A stretch of DNA of 64,000 nucleotides from Plasmodium malariae. Its lineage: Eukaryota; Apicomplexa; Aconoidasida; Haemosporida; Plasmodiidae. The stretch is from contig NC_041782.1 of assembly GCF_900090045.1 (NCBI RefSeq), positions 1,707,001-1,771,000 of the forward strand, given 5' to 3'. A program made the position numbers and the translations under genes. Shown here in pieces: positions 23,241 to 35,992 of the stretch. Positions within the stretch are counted from its first letter, which is position 1. Each line of letters starts with the position of its first letter. The notes under the pieces were generated by a model. That model saw only the letters and a list, made by a program, of their open reading frames with translations, had not been told where the DNA came from and ran no database searches.

Positions 23241-24999
23241 TTATTTATATACCTGACTGTTCATCTACTCATTTGTTTATTTATTTTTATTTTAATTCAA
23301 TGTTTTTTATTTTATCTATTTATTTTTTTTTATTTTATCTATTTATTTTTTTTTATTTTATTTATTTTTTAGGCGAAACGCAGTTCTCATGCGTGTTTTC
23401 CTTTTTCATCTTTTTAATTTCTCAAGGTAGAAATTTACGAAAAATTGTCTAAATTAGAAGATGAATATAAACGCTTGTATACATCTGTAGAACGGGTGAA
23501 CTTCTGCGTATATTCTTGCGTGTTCAGGCAAGTTCTTGCTCATTCATACGATTTTCTGCACGTCCATACGAATTTCCACACGTTTTCGCTAGTTCACACA
23601 CAAGCCACCAAAATGTTCTTGCAAGTTCATAAAAATTATTTTTTACTGAAATAATTTAAACTAATTAATACTATATTTTGTGCTTCTATACACAAACATG
23701 TATATAAATAAACATAAGTTTCTTTATAAGTATACACTTTTTAGTTTCATTTTTTTAAATAAAATTAAAATAAATGAAGAGATGAATAAACAAGAAAACA
23801 ATATTTGCCACAAGTCGGAGGTAGATAGGATGAGTGTATAAAGTGCATGAACAATTACACATTTAGAGACTTTTGCTTTTATAAATTCTACGGTGTTACA
23901 GTGTTACTGTGCTTCATTCTGTAACGCATACATGCGTGCACTCACACATATGAATATATACGTGTACGTATGTGTATATATGAATGTATATATATATATA
24001 TATATATGCGTATGTATGCGCGTATATTTAAAAAAGATATGTATAAATTACTTATATCACAATGTTTTATCAAGCTTAACTTGCTAAAGATTACATGCTT
24101 TTTTTTTTTTTTTTATTACAAGAAAACAACATAAAAAGCGGTAAATATCTATATAACTCTTTCTTTTTCTTTTTCTTTTTTTTTTAAATAATTATTATTT
24201 AATCTTTCAAAATATTATGTCTGAGTTATTTTATTATTTCTTTTTTATTTTATTCTTAAAGTTATTAAAAGGTTGTACATATATATATATATTTTTTTTT
24301 TCATTTACCCTTTTGTACAATTAAGAAAAAAAAAATTAATTTTTTCTTAATTCTTTTTTTTTTTTTTTTTTTTTTTTTTTTCTTATTTCTTATTTCTTAT
24401 TTCCTCCTAATTGTTTCTATTTGTTTTTTGTTTTTTGTTTTTTTTTTTTTTTTTTTTTTTTTTCTTATTTTTGGACACACACATTCTACAACATTGACAG
24501 GACCTTTTTTTCTTAGAAAAAATAAAAAAGGAATTTATGAAATATTTATTTTCCACATATATAGAACGAGTCTTCTTAATTTTTTATTTTTATTTAAACT
24601 TAAGTACTTTTAATGTTATAAGTACATATGTATGTATTCGCAAATACACAGATATATACACATACATGTATACCTATTCCTTTGTGAATAATTATATATG
24701 TGCATGTTGAAGTTTGTGTACGCGCAGTGGCCAATAATATATTCCTTAAAATGTTATAAATTCATGTACTTTGTTATTATTACATATACATGTTTATACG
24801 TCTACATGTAAGTATATGATGAGTACATGCGCATATTCCTTCTGTACTCATGTTATCTTCTTAAAAGCGTACAGTAACCTAGCATAGGTATGTATGCACA
24901 TTTAAGAATTATTTTTCTATGTGTGCATGTGTGCACTTGTCTTAAGTTATTTCAATTTAGCAAAAAAAAAAAAAAAAAAAAAAATTAAATAGTTGAAGT

Positions 25000-25136
25000 G
25001 TTGAAGTATTGAAGTGTTGAAGTGTTGAATAGTTGAATAGTTGAATAGTTGAATAGTTGAATAGTTGAATAGTTGAATAGTTGAATAGTTGAATAGTTGA
25101 ATAGTTGAATTGTTGAATAGTTGAATAGTTGAATTT
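25000..25136. repeat. 10-nt minisatellite (GTTGAATAGT)
   Basis: About thirteen units of TTGAATAG with a GTTGAAGTGT/GTTGAAGTAT subtype at the left end. Reads Phe-Asn-Tyr-Ser-Thr-Ile-Gln-Leu on the minus strand. Confidence 0.95.
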
Positions 25137-25532
25137 ATTTCTAGTAAAAACAAGCCAATGAAAATATAATTTCAATTTTACTACTTATTAAAAAAAAAAA
25201 AAAGAAAAAAAAAAGCAATTTTAATATGAACTGCTAATAATTTTTTTTAAAAATACATTAGAAAATTTATTTAAAAACGAGTAAGCAATAATAACAATGT
25301 TGCAAATTATATTATATATATATATATATATGTATATGTATATAGAAGACAAAACATTGCATAAGCTTCTTACATTTTATAGTTAAACATAACTGTATTG
25401 CAACAACTGTATACTATATATTGTCGAAAGCTTGGACTTAATAAATATTAAGCGAGCATCTCATTTTATTTATTGCTTCTTATTATTTCTGTTATATTTC
25501 AAAGAAATACATTTTAAAAAAAACGAAAGGTA

Positions 25533-25908
25533 TTAAGAGTTAATATTATAAGCCCTTCCCGGAAGAAAGAAGAGCTGAAGGAAAAGAAAAGGTCGGCGGG
25601 TGGACATATATATATATATATATATTTGCATGTACGTTCATGTAAGTACACATTTATGCATCCCTTTCTTCCGCTTAAAAGGAAAAATGTTTTGCGCGAT
25701 CGGGGCTTTAACAGCACACATACATTAACTGAACAAAATAAAACGAAAAGATCTCACCTTGTTCGAAAAATGAAGTAAATAAAAAATATGTCTCTGTGAG
25801 ACTTGCACATATATATATATATATATATATACTTAAAATATTTTTTAGGCATGCAATGTGCTTTAAATAAAGAGCTTTTTCCCCCTTATGAGGGAACGCC
25901 TTTATCAT
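25533..25908 (-). CDS. Small three-exon gene, 57 residues, unknown function
   Basis: Not recognised. Exon 1: 25833-25908, ATG at 25908, reads MIKAFPHKGEKALYLKHI then ACLKNIL; donor A|GTATAT. Exon 2: 25650-25705 after GTTAAAG, reads PIAQNIFPFKRKKGMHKC; donor TGT|GTACTT. Exon 3: 25533-25574 after a very good acceptor (TTTTCTTTTCCTTCAG), reads LFFLPGRAYNINS, stop. Lengths 76, 56 and 42 nt sum to 58 codons with stop, so every junction keeps phase. The protein is small, basic, without signal peptide or clear membrane helix; the basic N-terminus with amphipathic character could suit a mitochondrial or ribosomal small subunit, but that is a guess. Both introns contain (TA)n. It sits alone in a stretch of nearly 9 kb otherwise without recognised genes. 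No frame exceeds 30 codons of real exon, so length filters would miss it. Confidence 0.55.
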
Positions 25909-26889
25909 CTTATAGAACTGTCAAGTTCGCATTTTAAGCAGTAAATTTATATAGAAAAAAAAAAAAAAAAAAAGAACGTTATGTGGTTATTTGCACCTAC
26001 ATACATATATATGTAGTTACCAGAATTTTTAATTATTGTCCCCCTCCCCCTTTATAAATTAACATAGAGGAGTATAAATAAGCTACACTATGAATCATTT
26101 TTGTTCCTACATAATTACTCCCTTCTAATTTTATTTTTTTTTATTTTTTTTTCTTGCTCTTATTACATGTTGTACATATAACATGACCAATTTATCTTTT
26201 TCTGTATAATTTAAAAAAATTTTGCGTATAATACTGAATTTCTTTTTTTTTCCATTTATTGCTTTTTCTTCTTTTTTTTTTTTTCTCATGTATCTGAAGG
26301 CAGTAATTTCTTCTTAATTTAAGCTAGCTTATTCAAATAAAAAAAAAAAAAAAAAAAATTTACCATTTTGAAAATTAAAAAACAAAGGTTATAAACAACT
26401 GTTATCATTTTGTGCTTAATATTAATTCTACAACAATAATTTTGTTTTGTATATTCCCCTTTATTTTTTTTAATGTACTAACAAACTGTTTCTTTTTTTC
26501 TAAGTACTCAGTTTTTTCATTTGTACATATGTGCATGTGTGTATGTATAATCTACACATTAAAAAGGAAGGATTTTTTTTTTTTTTTTTTTTTTTTATGC
26601 ACAGATTATTTCCTACAAGTGCCGGTAAACAATTTTTTTTTCTTCTTCAAAACATACTGTATATGCACAGAGTATATATAATAGAATTTTCATTTGCTGA
26701 AACGTTTTAATAAACTTCATATTCAGCGTCCCAATCTGCGCACATATATAAATATATATATGTTTATACATATTAACACATACATATTTATGTATGCGCA
26801 TTTGTATGTGCTTGCGTGGGCGTATATGTTCCACGAGGTACCATTTAGCATAAGTTTGCTAGATAATACTGAATCCTTAACACTTAACG

Positions 26890-27050
26890 CGTATCGCTTA
26901 ATGCTTATCACTTAACGCTTAACGTGTATCACTTAACGCTTAACGTGTATCACTTAACGCTTAACGTGTATCACTTAACGCTTAACGTGTATCACTTAAT
27001 ACTTAACACTTAATACTTAACACTTAACACTTAACACTTAACACTTAATG
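26890..27050. repeat. 21-nt minisatellite degrading to 9/10-nt units
   Basis: Copies of CACTTAACGCTTAACGTGTA plus T, followed on the right by shorter CACTTAACACTTAATACTTA units, apparently the same core losing its GTGTAT part. Confidence 0.9.
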
Positions 27051-27183
27051 ACTTTTTTTTTTTTTTTGCAAGTGCCATTTCACACACAGTAACTGCCGTA
27101 GTGCGTTATGGTCAAAATGGAAGCAGATAATTCGAAACTACAACATATAAAGAATCATATAAAAAGTTACAGTTAGCTAGCTC

Positions 27184-27222
<39 letters not shown>

Positions 27223-27673
27223 GTGTAAGGTGAAAAAAGAAAATTTCGTTTTTACGAAATTATAAAGTTAAAGAATAAAAGAGATGAGTTTTATATTCCA
27301 TTTTTTTTCATTTATAACATAAAGAAAAAAATGTAATGTTTTTTGTGCAATTTATGATTTAATATTTTCCGTTAATAAGAAAGTTTAACGGTGCACTTCA
27401 ATTCAATTCAGCAGTTATGCACCAATGTATATAACTGCATTTAAGTATATCTATATACCTGTATTTACAAATATATCTACGAATGTATGTATATTTTGTA
27501 TACACTTATGTGTTACTTAAGTATGTAAATAGGTAAAAATATTTTAAAAAGGTTTATTTCATTTTGTTTCTTAATGTACGTATTAAATTTATTATATTCT
27601 CTCTTTCTCAACAATGCTTTTTTTTTTTTTTTTTTCTTTTACTGTCCTTTATTTTAAGGCATATGGATGTGTT

Positions 27674-27720
<47 letters not shown>

Positions 27721-28195
27721 TATATATTTTTTTTTTATTTTTTTATTACATTTTATTTTAATTTAGTTTTTTTTTTCAACGTGTAAAATAATATTCTTGC
27801 TTACAGTTGTGCTAAGCCGTACCGGCATACTAAAAAAATTTGTCAATTTTTTAATTTTTTTTTTTTTTTAGGTATATATATGAAGGGGAAAAAACAAAAT
27901 ATTAGTATAACGTTCACTTTTTCAATTAATACGTGAAAGGGTTATATATAATTTTTAATTCTTGCCTTTAAAAGAAAAAAAAAAAATTTATACATGGATA
28001 AATATATATATTTTATTCTGATTTTGTTAAGGTCGAATTAAACTTATAAAAAAAAAAAATAAAATAAAAACTAAACATTCCTAAAAACGTTTTCTTTAAT
28101 TTTCCATACCGTAAACAAATATTTCAAACGAAAGAAATGTAAAAAAAAAAAAAAAGGATATATGTTAACTCGAACGGATAGGAGTACACGCATAC

Positions 28196-28412
28196 AGTAT
28201 GTATGTATATCTATGTATGTATGTATATCTATGTATGTATGTATGTATATCTATGTATGTATGTATATCTATGTATGTATGTATATCTATGAATGTATGC
28301 ATATCTATGTATGTATGTATATCTATGTATGTATGTATATCTATGTATGTATGTATATCTATGTATGTATGTATGTATATCTATGTATGTATGTATATCT
28401 ATGTATGTATAA
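28196..28412. repeat. 16/20-nt minisatellite (TATCTATGTATGTATG)
   Basis: About twelve units of TATCTATGTATGTATG with 16- and 20-nt variants. Open in several frames on both strands (Tyr-Val-Cys-Met / His-Arg-Tyr-Thr), which produces spurious frames of about 80-105 codons. Confidence 0.95.
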
Positions 28413-29589
28413 AAGTGTACCCTTGTGTTGGTTGGAAAAAAAAAAAAAAAAATGCAATGAACTCTCGAAATAAGCAAAATGGTACTGATGATGATGAAAT
28501 AAATGAAAATTCATAAAAAATTAAGTCCTTGAATTTATATAAAAATAAAAGTGTAAAATAAAATTTTGGCTTCAACTCATAGGCAGGTTTATTAGTTTTA
28601 ATACAGTATTAGTACAAATGAAAAAAAAAAAAAAAAAAAAAAAAAAAAAGCATTCACCTTTTTATAATTTATAAAAGATTACTTTTATTATTTTGCTGAA
28701 AATGATATTTACTTCTTAAAAATAAAATGAAACGTTTGAAAAAAAAAAAAAAAAAAAAATTAAACAGGCGGAAAAATAAGAAATGTAACTAGAGGGCTGG
28801 GAAATATATATATAAATATATATGTAATTATATTCATTTATGTGGGGAAGGGAAAAAAAAAGAAAACTGATAAATAAGCAGCAGAAAGGGAAAAATAAAT
28901 GGCGAACAGAATAAAAAAAAAAAAAGTATTACATAAAAACGGGAAAAAATATGGAACTAAAAAGTGAAAATATAAACTTGCATATCATCCATGATATACA
29001 GTTAATATACGTATGTGTGTACGTGTGTATGTATAATAGTTTTATAGGACTAATTACATATTTGTTTGTAACTAGATGGTGAGTAATATGCATAACGTAT
29101 ATGTAATTTATATATGTAAAGATCTGTATGAATTACACATGGGTATAAAGTTATGTGCTCATATATACTTTTTATGCATTACTTACTTTACATTTGTGTG
29201 TAAATAAATTCATTGCTAAGGGTATAATTTTACATATTATATGAACAAAAGGCAAAATTCGCCAGAATTCTCCAAAAAAGGTATAAGCATAAAAAATGGA
29301 AAAAAAAAGAGGGGAATGAAGAAAGGGCGAAAAAGGGAATTAAAAAATTGGAAGATGAACGAAGAAAGAAGAAGCAAGATATAGCAAATTCTTCTTGAAA
29401 AATATTAGATTAAACGATATATTAAATATCATTTTTCATTTTTAATAAACCATACGTATGCTTTACTCTCAGTAGTAAAATTAAATCCATTTCTCTTTCA
29501 GTTGTTTGAAAAGATATGTTTATATGTTAAAAAGCGTGTAATCAGATAAAATTAAGTGCTACATTTTTATAATAATTTTATTTTTTTAG

Positions 29590-29595
29590 TGAGAG

Positions 29596-29626
<31 letters not shown>

Positions 29627-29755
29627 AAGAAAAAGAAAAAGAAAAAGAAAAAGGAAAAGGAAAATAAAACAAAGAGAAACAAAACAAAGCGAAACAAAAC
29701 AAAGCGAAACAAAACAAAGCGAAACAAAACAAAGCGAAACAAAACAAATCAAAAA
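29590..29755. repeat. Poly-A/AAAAAG tract and 15-nt minisatellite
   Basis: A purine tract (29597-29680) of A runs and AAAAAG units, then about six copies of GCGAAACAAAACAAA. A frame on the plus strand continues past it to KTDEEAKRTRKRSAEVS and a stop near 29830, but I found no start or acceptor. Confidence 0.9.
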
Positions 29756-29987
29756 AGAAAACAGACGAAGAGGCGAAAAGAACGCGAAAAAGGAGCGCTG
29801 AAGTGAGCATAAAACAATATCACGAATAGGCAATTGTGTTGATGCCTTGGCACAAAAAAGGTCATTCTTTGTGCTGAACAAATCAGAAAAAAAAAATTCT
29901 TCAAATGTGTAATTAAAAATAGCAAAAATGAACATATGCTTGTTTTTGTTTAAATAATTGGGATTAAATGTATGCATTCATAAATGT

Positions 29988-30035
<48 letters not shown>

Positions 30036-30574
30036 TGTATACATATATGTATATATGTGTACATATCATAAAACGTATGTGTTAAAATAAGGCTATTTTA
30101 AATTTTGTGTATACAGTTTTTACATTGATCATTTTTTTTTTTTTACCACTTGTATCTTTTTTTTTTATCCTCTTTATTTTTTTTTAATTTTTTTAATTTT
30201 TTTAATTTTTTTAATTTTATTCATTTTCATTCCATTTTATTCCATTTTTTTTCCTTTCATTACAGCTTAATTACAGCTTAAGCTTATAAATATATATGAA
30301 CAAACATATACTCATGAAAGTGTACATATGAGAATATATATCGTCGTAAATGATTATGAACAATATGTGAATTATCCTTTTATACATATGTACACGTGAA
30401 CATATATATATATATATATATGTATGTTGATCATGCTCTTTTCATTTCCTTAAATTCGACGTACTCTTTTTTTAAGCTTCTCCTGTCCTTTCCTTTTATA
30501 CACTACTTCTGCCTTTACCTTTTTTTTTTTTTATTTAGAACATACGTATTTGTGCATTTTGTAAATATATATAT

Positions 30575-30722
30575 ATATTTATGTGTATATATTTGAGTAT
30601 ATATTTGTGCATATATTTGAGTATATATTTGTGTATATATTTGTGTATATATTTGAGTATATATTTGAGTATATATTTGTGTATATATTTGAGTATATAT
30701 TTGAGTATATATTTTTATATGT
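30575..30722. repeat. 12-nt minisatellite (ATATTTGAGTAT)
   Basis: About eleven units of ATATTTGAGTAT and ATATTTGTGTAT in mixed order. Confidence 0.9.
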
Positions 30723-31769
30723 ATTTGTGTATATATGTATGTATATATATGCGCATATATGTACGTATTTTTATGTGTATAAGTGTATGTATATTTATAT
30801 ATACATTTGTACATGTACATTTGTATAAGCACGTTCTATATTTTATTTTTATGAAACCTACCAATTTGTATCGTATATTTGTTTTATCATAACGTACATA
30901 TATGTATATTTTTCTGTGATTCTCCAAATGCGTATGTATGTATTTAAGTATAAATTTATTGAATGAACATGGTCATAATTTTATGAATGTTCCAATAATA
31001 GCAAAGAAAAAAAAAAAAAAAAAAGAAACAAGAAAAAATGAAAAATGAAAAAGAAAAATGAAAAATGAAAAATGAAAAATGAAAAATGAAAAAAGAATAG
31101 AAATGGAGATATAAACAGAGACTTAAAAATAAATGAGTAATGTTTGATTTATTTGTGAATATATGTGCATTTTTGCTCTTTTGCTTTTTATAAATCCTAT
31201 ATGTATTTACGTACATACATATGTATATGTACCCACACAAGTGCACACACACACATTTGCTCACGCACCTTTAGTGAACCTTTATTTTATTAAAACGCAG
31301 ATAAGCGTTATAGGTACGAAAAAAGGTCGTGCAAGTAAAAGGTTGTACATTATTTGTAAATTCGTTTGTTTTTAATTATTTATGAATAGTAATATTATAT
31401 GAGCGTAACGGTTGGTGGAATTTTATATCATATAAAATGCACCCCTCGTTCACGGTATGTTTGCTAATTTTTAAGTTTTCATGCATTTTTTTTCACACGC
31501 ACATGAACACACGGATGCACACACATATGCACACAAGTCTATACATGCATATACCCGTGCGCTTAATTAACTATCGATTATTTGGATGCTCTTCCATCTC
31601 GTTTTTAAATAACGTTCACACCTGTTTTTGTATTTGTACCATTTGCTGATACTTTTTGAATGCCTTATTTTTTTTCATTGTGCATATATTATTTGAGTCT
31701 GATATTATATTCGTACAATTTTGGGCCTGATTTTGGTCTATTTTATACTTCATATTGGTCAATTCCGGG

Positions 31770-31905
31770 TCCATTTTGGTCCTATATTTTGTCCTATATT
31801 TGGCCCATATTTGGCCCATATTTGGTCCATATTTGGTCCATTTTTGGTCCATTTTTGGCCCATTTTTGGCCCGTTTTTGGCCCGTTTTTAGTCCATTTTT
31901 TCCTT
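31770..31905. repeat. 11-nt minisatellite (TTTTTGGTCCA) just upstream of the PI-kinase
   Basis: About ten units of CATATTTGGCC / CATTTTTGGCC / CATTTTTGGTC ending 25 bp before the start codon of the PI-kinase gene, hence in its 5' UTR. Confidence 0.9.
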
Positions 31906-31929
31906 CACCCTCTATCCGCTAATACCAAC

Positions 31930-32988
31930 ATGGGTAGCAGCAGCCTACCAATGTCACAGCAGATGTACTTTAGTACGCACAATGCTTTAAGAATAAATGA
32001 AGAGAATGATGTAATTAGTACGTTATTTTATGAAATAAATGGGAATAGACATATAAGTTTGTTAATATTTCCTTTTTATGATGTGCAAATGTTAAAACGA
32101 TTATTAATAAAAAAATTAAATTTACCAGGAGGAGTAAAAGTAAACGATATAATAATATTTTATAAAGGTATAAAACTACCAAATTATAGAATAATTAGTA
32201 CATATTTAGATAATTCAAATAGGAGAGAAAAAAAAAAGAAAAAAAGAATAAATAAATTATATTGGGCAATAAAAGATACTAATCCAAATTCATCAATAAG
32301 AGTTATAGACAATAAAAGTTATCCATCTTTTTTTGAAAATATTTTAAATGATATAAAATTAGCTTTTAAAAAAAATATATCACCCAAATTAACAATGGAT
32401 GGGACTGGAGGAACATATTTACTATTTAATGCAAAAAAAAAAGTATGCTCTGTTTTCAAACCAATAGATGAAGAAGCATTTGCTCCATGTAACCCACGTG
32501 GTTATGAAGGGAAAATGTATCAAGAAGGATTTAGATCAGGTGTACTCTCAGGGGAAGGAGCAAGTAGAGAAATTGCAGCATATATCTTGGATAATAACTA
32601 TAATAATTTTAGTAATGTACCTTGTACTATTATGGTAGAGGCATGCAACCCATATTTTAATAATAAAAGTAAATTTAAATATATTGATAATGAAAGTAAT
32701 TTAAAATGGAAATGTGGATCCTTACAAGAATTTATAGATTCAAGAGAGAGTGTTGGAAATTATGACTTCAAACAATTTAGCATAAGAGATATACATAAAA
32801 TTGCTATTCTTGATATAAGAGTTATGAACTTGGATAGAAATGATGGTAATATTTTAGTATCCCCTTTAAAAAGTTTGAAAGATTCGTGTAATCAGTTCTT
32901 GTACAGGAATAATAAATGTTTCAGCACCAACGACGAGGACATCCTCAAGCGCATAGTCACCATAGATAAGAAGCCGTCGCGGTAAAGG

Positions 32989-33028
<40 letters not shown>

Positions 33029-33094
33029 ATGTATTGACGTGTGGGATTGTTTTGTATTTTATGGTATTTCATACGAACTGAACATATTTTGGAT

Positions 33095-33140
<46 letters not shown>

Positions 33141-33934
33141 CCCGACACACACGCCGCTACTATATATCGTTTCTTTACAGATATAGCTTAATACCCATAG
33201 ACCATGGGCTTATAATGCCCCACATAATGGATGTCGCGGAAATTGACCTGGTTTGGTTCGAATGGCCCCAAACAAAAGTATTTTGCAAATTTTGAAAAAT
33301 ATTTATAATGTATTTTTTTTTTTTTACAATGCACTTGTGTAAATTATTGCATGGTCAGGTGAATGTGCATAGATTATTGCACTATAAATATTTACGCGTA
33401 ACTGCACGCATAGTTACTCCTTTTGTATATATGATCCATGCATGCATTGTTTATTCCTATTTTTTTGCATTTTTTTTTTTATTGTCAAAAAGGTACCATT
33501 TGACGACGAAGAGCTGGAGGTTATATTTACATTCGACCCCGATAGGGATGCTGAAAAAATAAGAAACAAATTATTAATTAGAGAAGACTGCATAAGGACC
33601 ATGAGGGTGTGCACACGTCTTTTGCAAATAGGAGCAAGGATGCATTTGAATTTGCATGAAATTGCAAAAATAAGTACAAGAAAAAACATCGATGAGGAAT
33701 CAATTCTGGAGCATTTAGTTAGGGACTCTATTATTCAAGTAGGTGCTTTCCCGTGTACCATCATGCTCGTATATATGTGAATATACGTATGTGTGCATGT
33801 ATGTACACGCATGTGGACTCGTCATTGCTGCACATTATTTCCTTATGATATGTTAATTTTTATTTTTCATGTTTTATTCATCTTTGCGCATGGCTGTCTC
33901 TCATTTTTCATGTTGCGAAAGTTATGTGATATCA

Positions 33935-33967
<33 letters not shown>

Positions 33968-35668
33968 CCATCCACTATGACTGCCCATTTTTTGATTATT
34001 TATTCATCTATGAAGGCCTACCAGATGATGGACTGCACGTCTCTAATGAGTACGAACAGACTTGGGTACATCCTTGACCTGGCAGAGATTAAGATAAACA
34101 AAAAGAAGAAAGTAAATAAAACAAAAATGTCTGAAACTAATGATGAAAAAGTGAAAGTAGGTGAGGATTCGAATGAGCAAGGAAAAAATGCAAATGCGCA
34201 GGAAAAGTCGAGTAGTTTCACTGCACAAATGAAATATGTATATCCAGATAATAATAGCAACAATAGTAATAACAATTGTAGTAGTAGCAATAATATGAAG
34301 GAATGTATCTGCACTTCAGTTAGTTTCAAGGATGTAAGAGAGGAATTACCATCAGAAGAAGACTCTTTTTCCAAAGATAAGCTATTAACAATGGTTTGCA
34401 GTGATGTAGATGTAAGTAGGAGCGATGATACAAATGGTCAAACCATTACTACGGTAGCAATTTCGACTGCGACTGGTGCTATAACTGCTACTACGACTGT
34501 TGGTACTACTTCCAATAAGTGTTCATTAAAAAATGCGCATTCTCGTAGTCCAACGGAAAATGGTTTACACAGCGTGAAAACAAAAGAAGAGGAGGAGAGT
34601 GAAAATGGAAATAGCGCATATGAGTTTTTGCACTCCTCAGATATAGTTGAATCAAGCAAAAAAACAAATAATATTTACAAGGATAGTAAATCGTTTATCA
34701 ACGAATTAGAGAATACATCGTGTAATGAAGTAGGTACTGGGTGCAGTACATTATACAAAGATAATGATATATGTAAGAAAGAGCAAAATGGAGTAAGTAA
34801 CAAAAAAAATAAAATTTCATCTAATTCATTTAGCTATGGAAGTGGGTATAATACTCTTGTTACAGGTAGTTCAAGCTCATATAACGATGATAAGGATAAT
34901 TATTCGATGAGGAATGCTTTTCCAAAGGATGGCGTAAATAAAAATGTATATACCCGTCCGAGAATGGATAAATGGTTTTATAAGAATGACGAAGGAAAAG
35001 ATGCAAAAGCTAAAAAAAAGAAGAAAAAAATAAAAAAAAAAATAAAAAGTGATGAAGAAGAGGATGAAAAACATTATACATATGAAATAAAGGATGTTCA
35101 TGATGTCGATGAAAATGAAATCATCAAGGATGAACAGAGCGAGGCACAGCAGATGCAGATGCACAAGGATTTACCGGACGGTACCGGTGAAGCGGAGGAA
35201 AATGTTGATAATAATAATAATAATAACAGTGATAAGGATAATGATCACAATGTGGACGATGATGAGGAGGAAGAAAATGATGATGACGATGATGATGATG
35301 ATGATGATGATGACGATGACGATGAGGAGGAAGACGATGATGACGATGAGGAGGAAGAAAATGATGATGACAATGCTACTTTTAAAAAAAAAACAGGTAC
35401 AATAAAAAGAATAAGTGAAAATACTGGAACAGCATATAGAAATATAGAAATGAACAAAATAAATTCCATTTGGATGATCAGAGATAAAAATAATAAAATA
35501 ATAAACGTAAAATGGGAAAATAAAATTTTCGAAAAACTTTTTTTTGAAACCTTTGAAAATTATGTAAAGAAATATATTAATGATTATCACCCTGAATGGA
35601 AGCAGTATCCATACAATGGCTCAAAAATAACTTGCATAAAACATCCCTACTTAAACAGCATAAAATAG
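31930..35668 (+). CDS. PI3/4-kinase family protein (type II / UbPI4K-gamma-like)
   Basis: Phosphoinositide kinase-fold enzyme, resembling plant ubiquitin-like-domain PI4K-gamma. Four exons: 31930-32981, 33181-33277, 33493-33738, 34016-35668; about 1,015 residues, all phases agreeing. Residues about 35-95 resemble a ubiquitin-like fold (MLKRLLIKKLNLPGGVKV). The catalytic part starts at DGTGGTYLLFNAKKKVCSVF; K177 (VFKPIDEEAFAPCNPRG) is the ATP lysine. The catalytic loop is NLDRNDGNILV (D302, N307), and the metal-binding DFG equivalent is IPIDHG with D358 just after the first junction. ILYLW-type WPQTK follows. Residues from about 490 are low-complexity, with an acidic run of some 35 Asp/Glu (35255-35365), and end in a conserved-looking tail (WENKIFEKLFFETFENYVKK). 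Some plant UbPI4Ks act as protein kinases, so the substrate is open. Introns contain poly-T. Confidence 0.88.
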
Positions 35669-35805
35669 GCGCTTTCCTCAGGGTGAGCTCGGCATGTACA
35701 CATACATGCGTACTCTACAGCATGCAGGGATTTACACGAGTACTTCCTATTCATTCGTTCATTTGTTCAGTTTTTGTATTTGCACAATTCGTTTAATTCG
35801 TGAAT

Positions 35806-35992
35806 GTATTCATTCGTTCAATGCATTCGTTCAGTTCATTCGTTCAGTTCATTCGTTCAATCCATTCGTTCAATCCATTCGTTCAATCCATTCGTTCAAT
35901 CCATTCGTCCAATCCATTCGTTCAGTCCATTCGTTCAATCCATTCGTTCAATCCATTCGTTCAATCCATTCGTTCAATCCATTCGTTTTTGC
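35806..35992. repeat. 13-nt minisatellite (CATTCGTTCAATC)
   Basis: About fourteen units of CATTCGTTCAATC with CATTCGTTCAGTT variants on the left. All three frames stay open (Ser-Phe-Asn-Pro-Phe-Val-Gln-Ser-Ile-Arg), giving spurious frames. Confidence 0.97.

Larger units (their letters stand above)
23006..25532. other. Gene-poor stretch upstream of the kinase
   Basis: Contains a minisatellite, poly-T runs (24351-24380, 24437-24463), (TA)n at 23988-24007 and a second minisatellite. Two plus-strand segments look like exons: 23427-23495 (acceptor TTTCTCAAG, reading VEIYEKLSKLEDEYKRLYT then SVER, donor CGG|GTGAAC) and 23782-23841 (MNKQENNICHKSEVDRMSV, stop). They join in phase 0. I found no convincing first exon, so this stays a candidate short coiled-coil gene. 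Confidence 0.3.
25909..31929. other. Long gene-poor stretch before the PI-kinase gene
   Basis: Six kilobases dominated by poly-A/T, (TA)n (27680-27705, 29992-30028) and minisatellites. A tentative minus-strand gene of 26 residues can be spliced from 26842-26851 (MLN), 26716-26735 (DWDAEYE) and 26606-26656 (YVLKKKKKLFTGTCRK, stop); phases agree, but an unspliced competing frame (MKFIKTFQQMKILLYILC) is also open. A plus-strand island at 27811-27850 follows TTGCTTACAG (CAKPYRHTKKICQ). Another, at 28455-28517, reads MNSRNKQNGTDDDEINENS. None is firm. I see no tRNA or other structured RNA. Confidence 0.35.

Noticed and set aside
29567..29977. Minus-strand 136-codon frame starting MHTFNPNYLNKNK
   Set aside because: More than half is translation of the purine tract and 15-nt minisatellite; only the first 60 codons have mixed composition and no splice site or homology supports them.
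35094..35590. Met/Arg-, Ile/Val- and Ser-rich frames overlapping the PI-kinase
   Set aside because: Shadows of the acidic GAT/GAC repeat in exon 4 of the PI-kinase gene.
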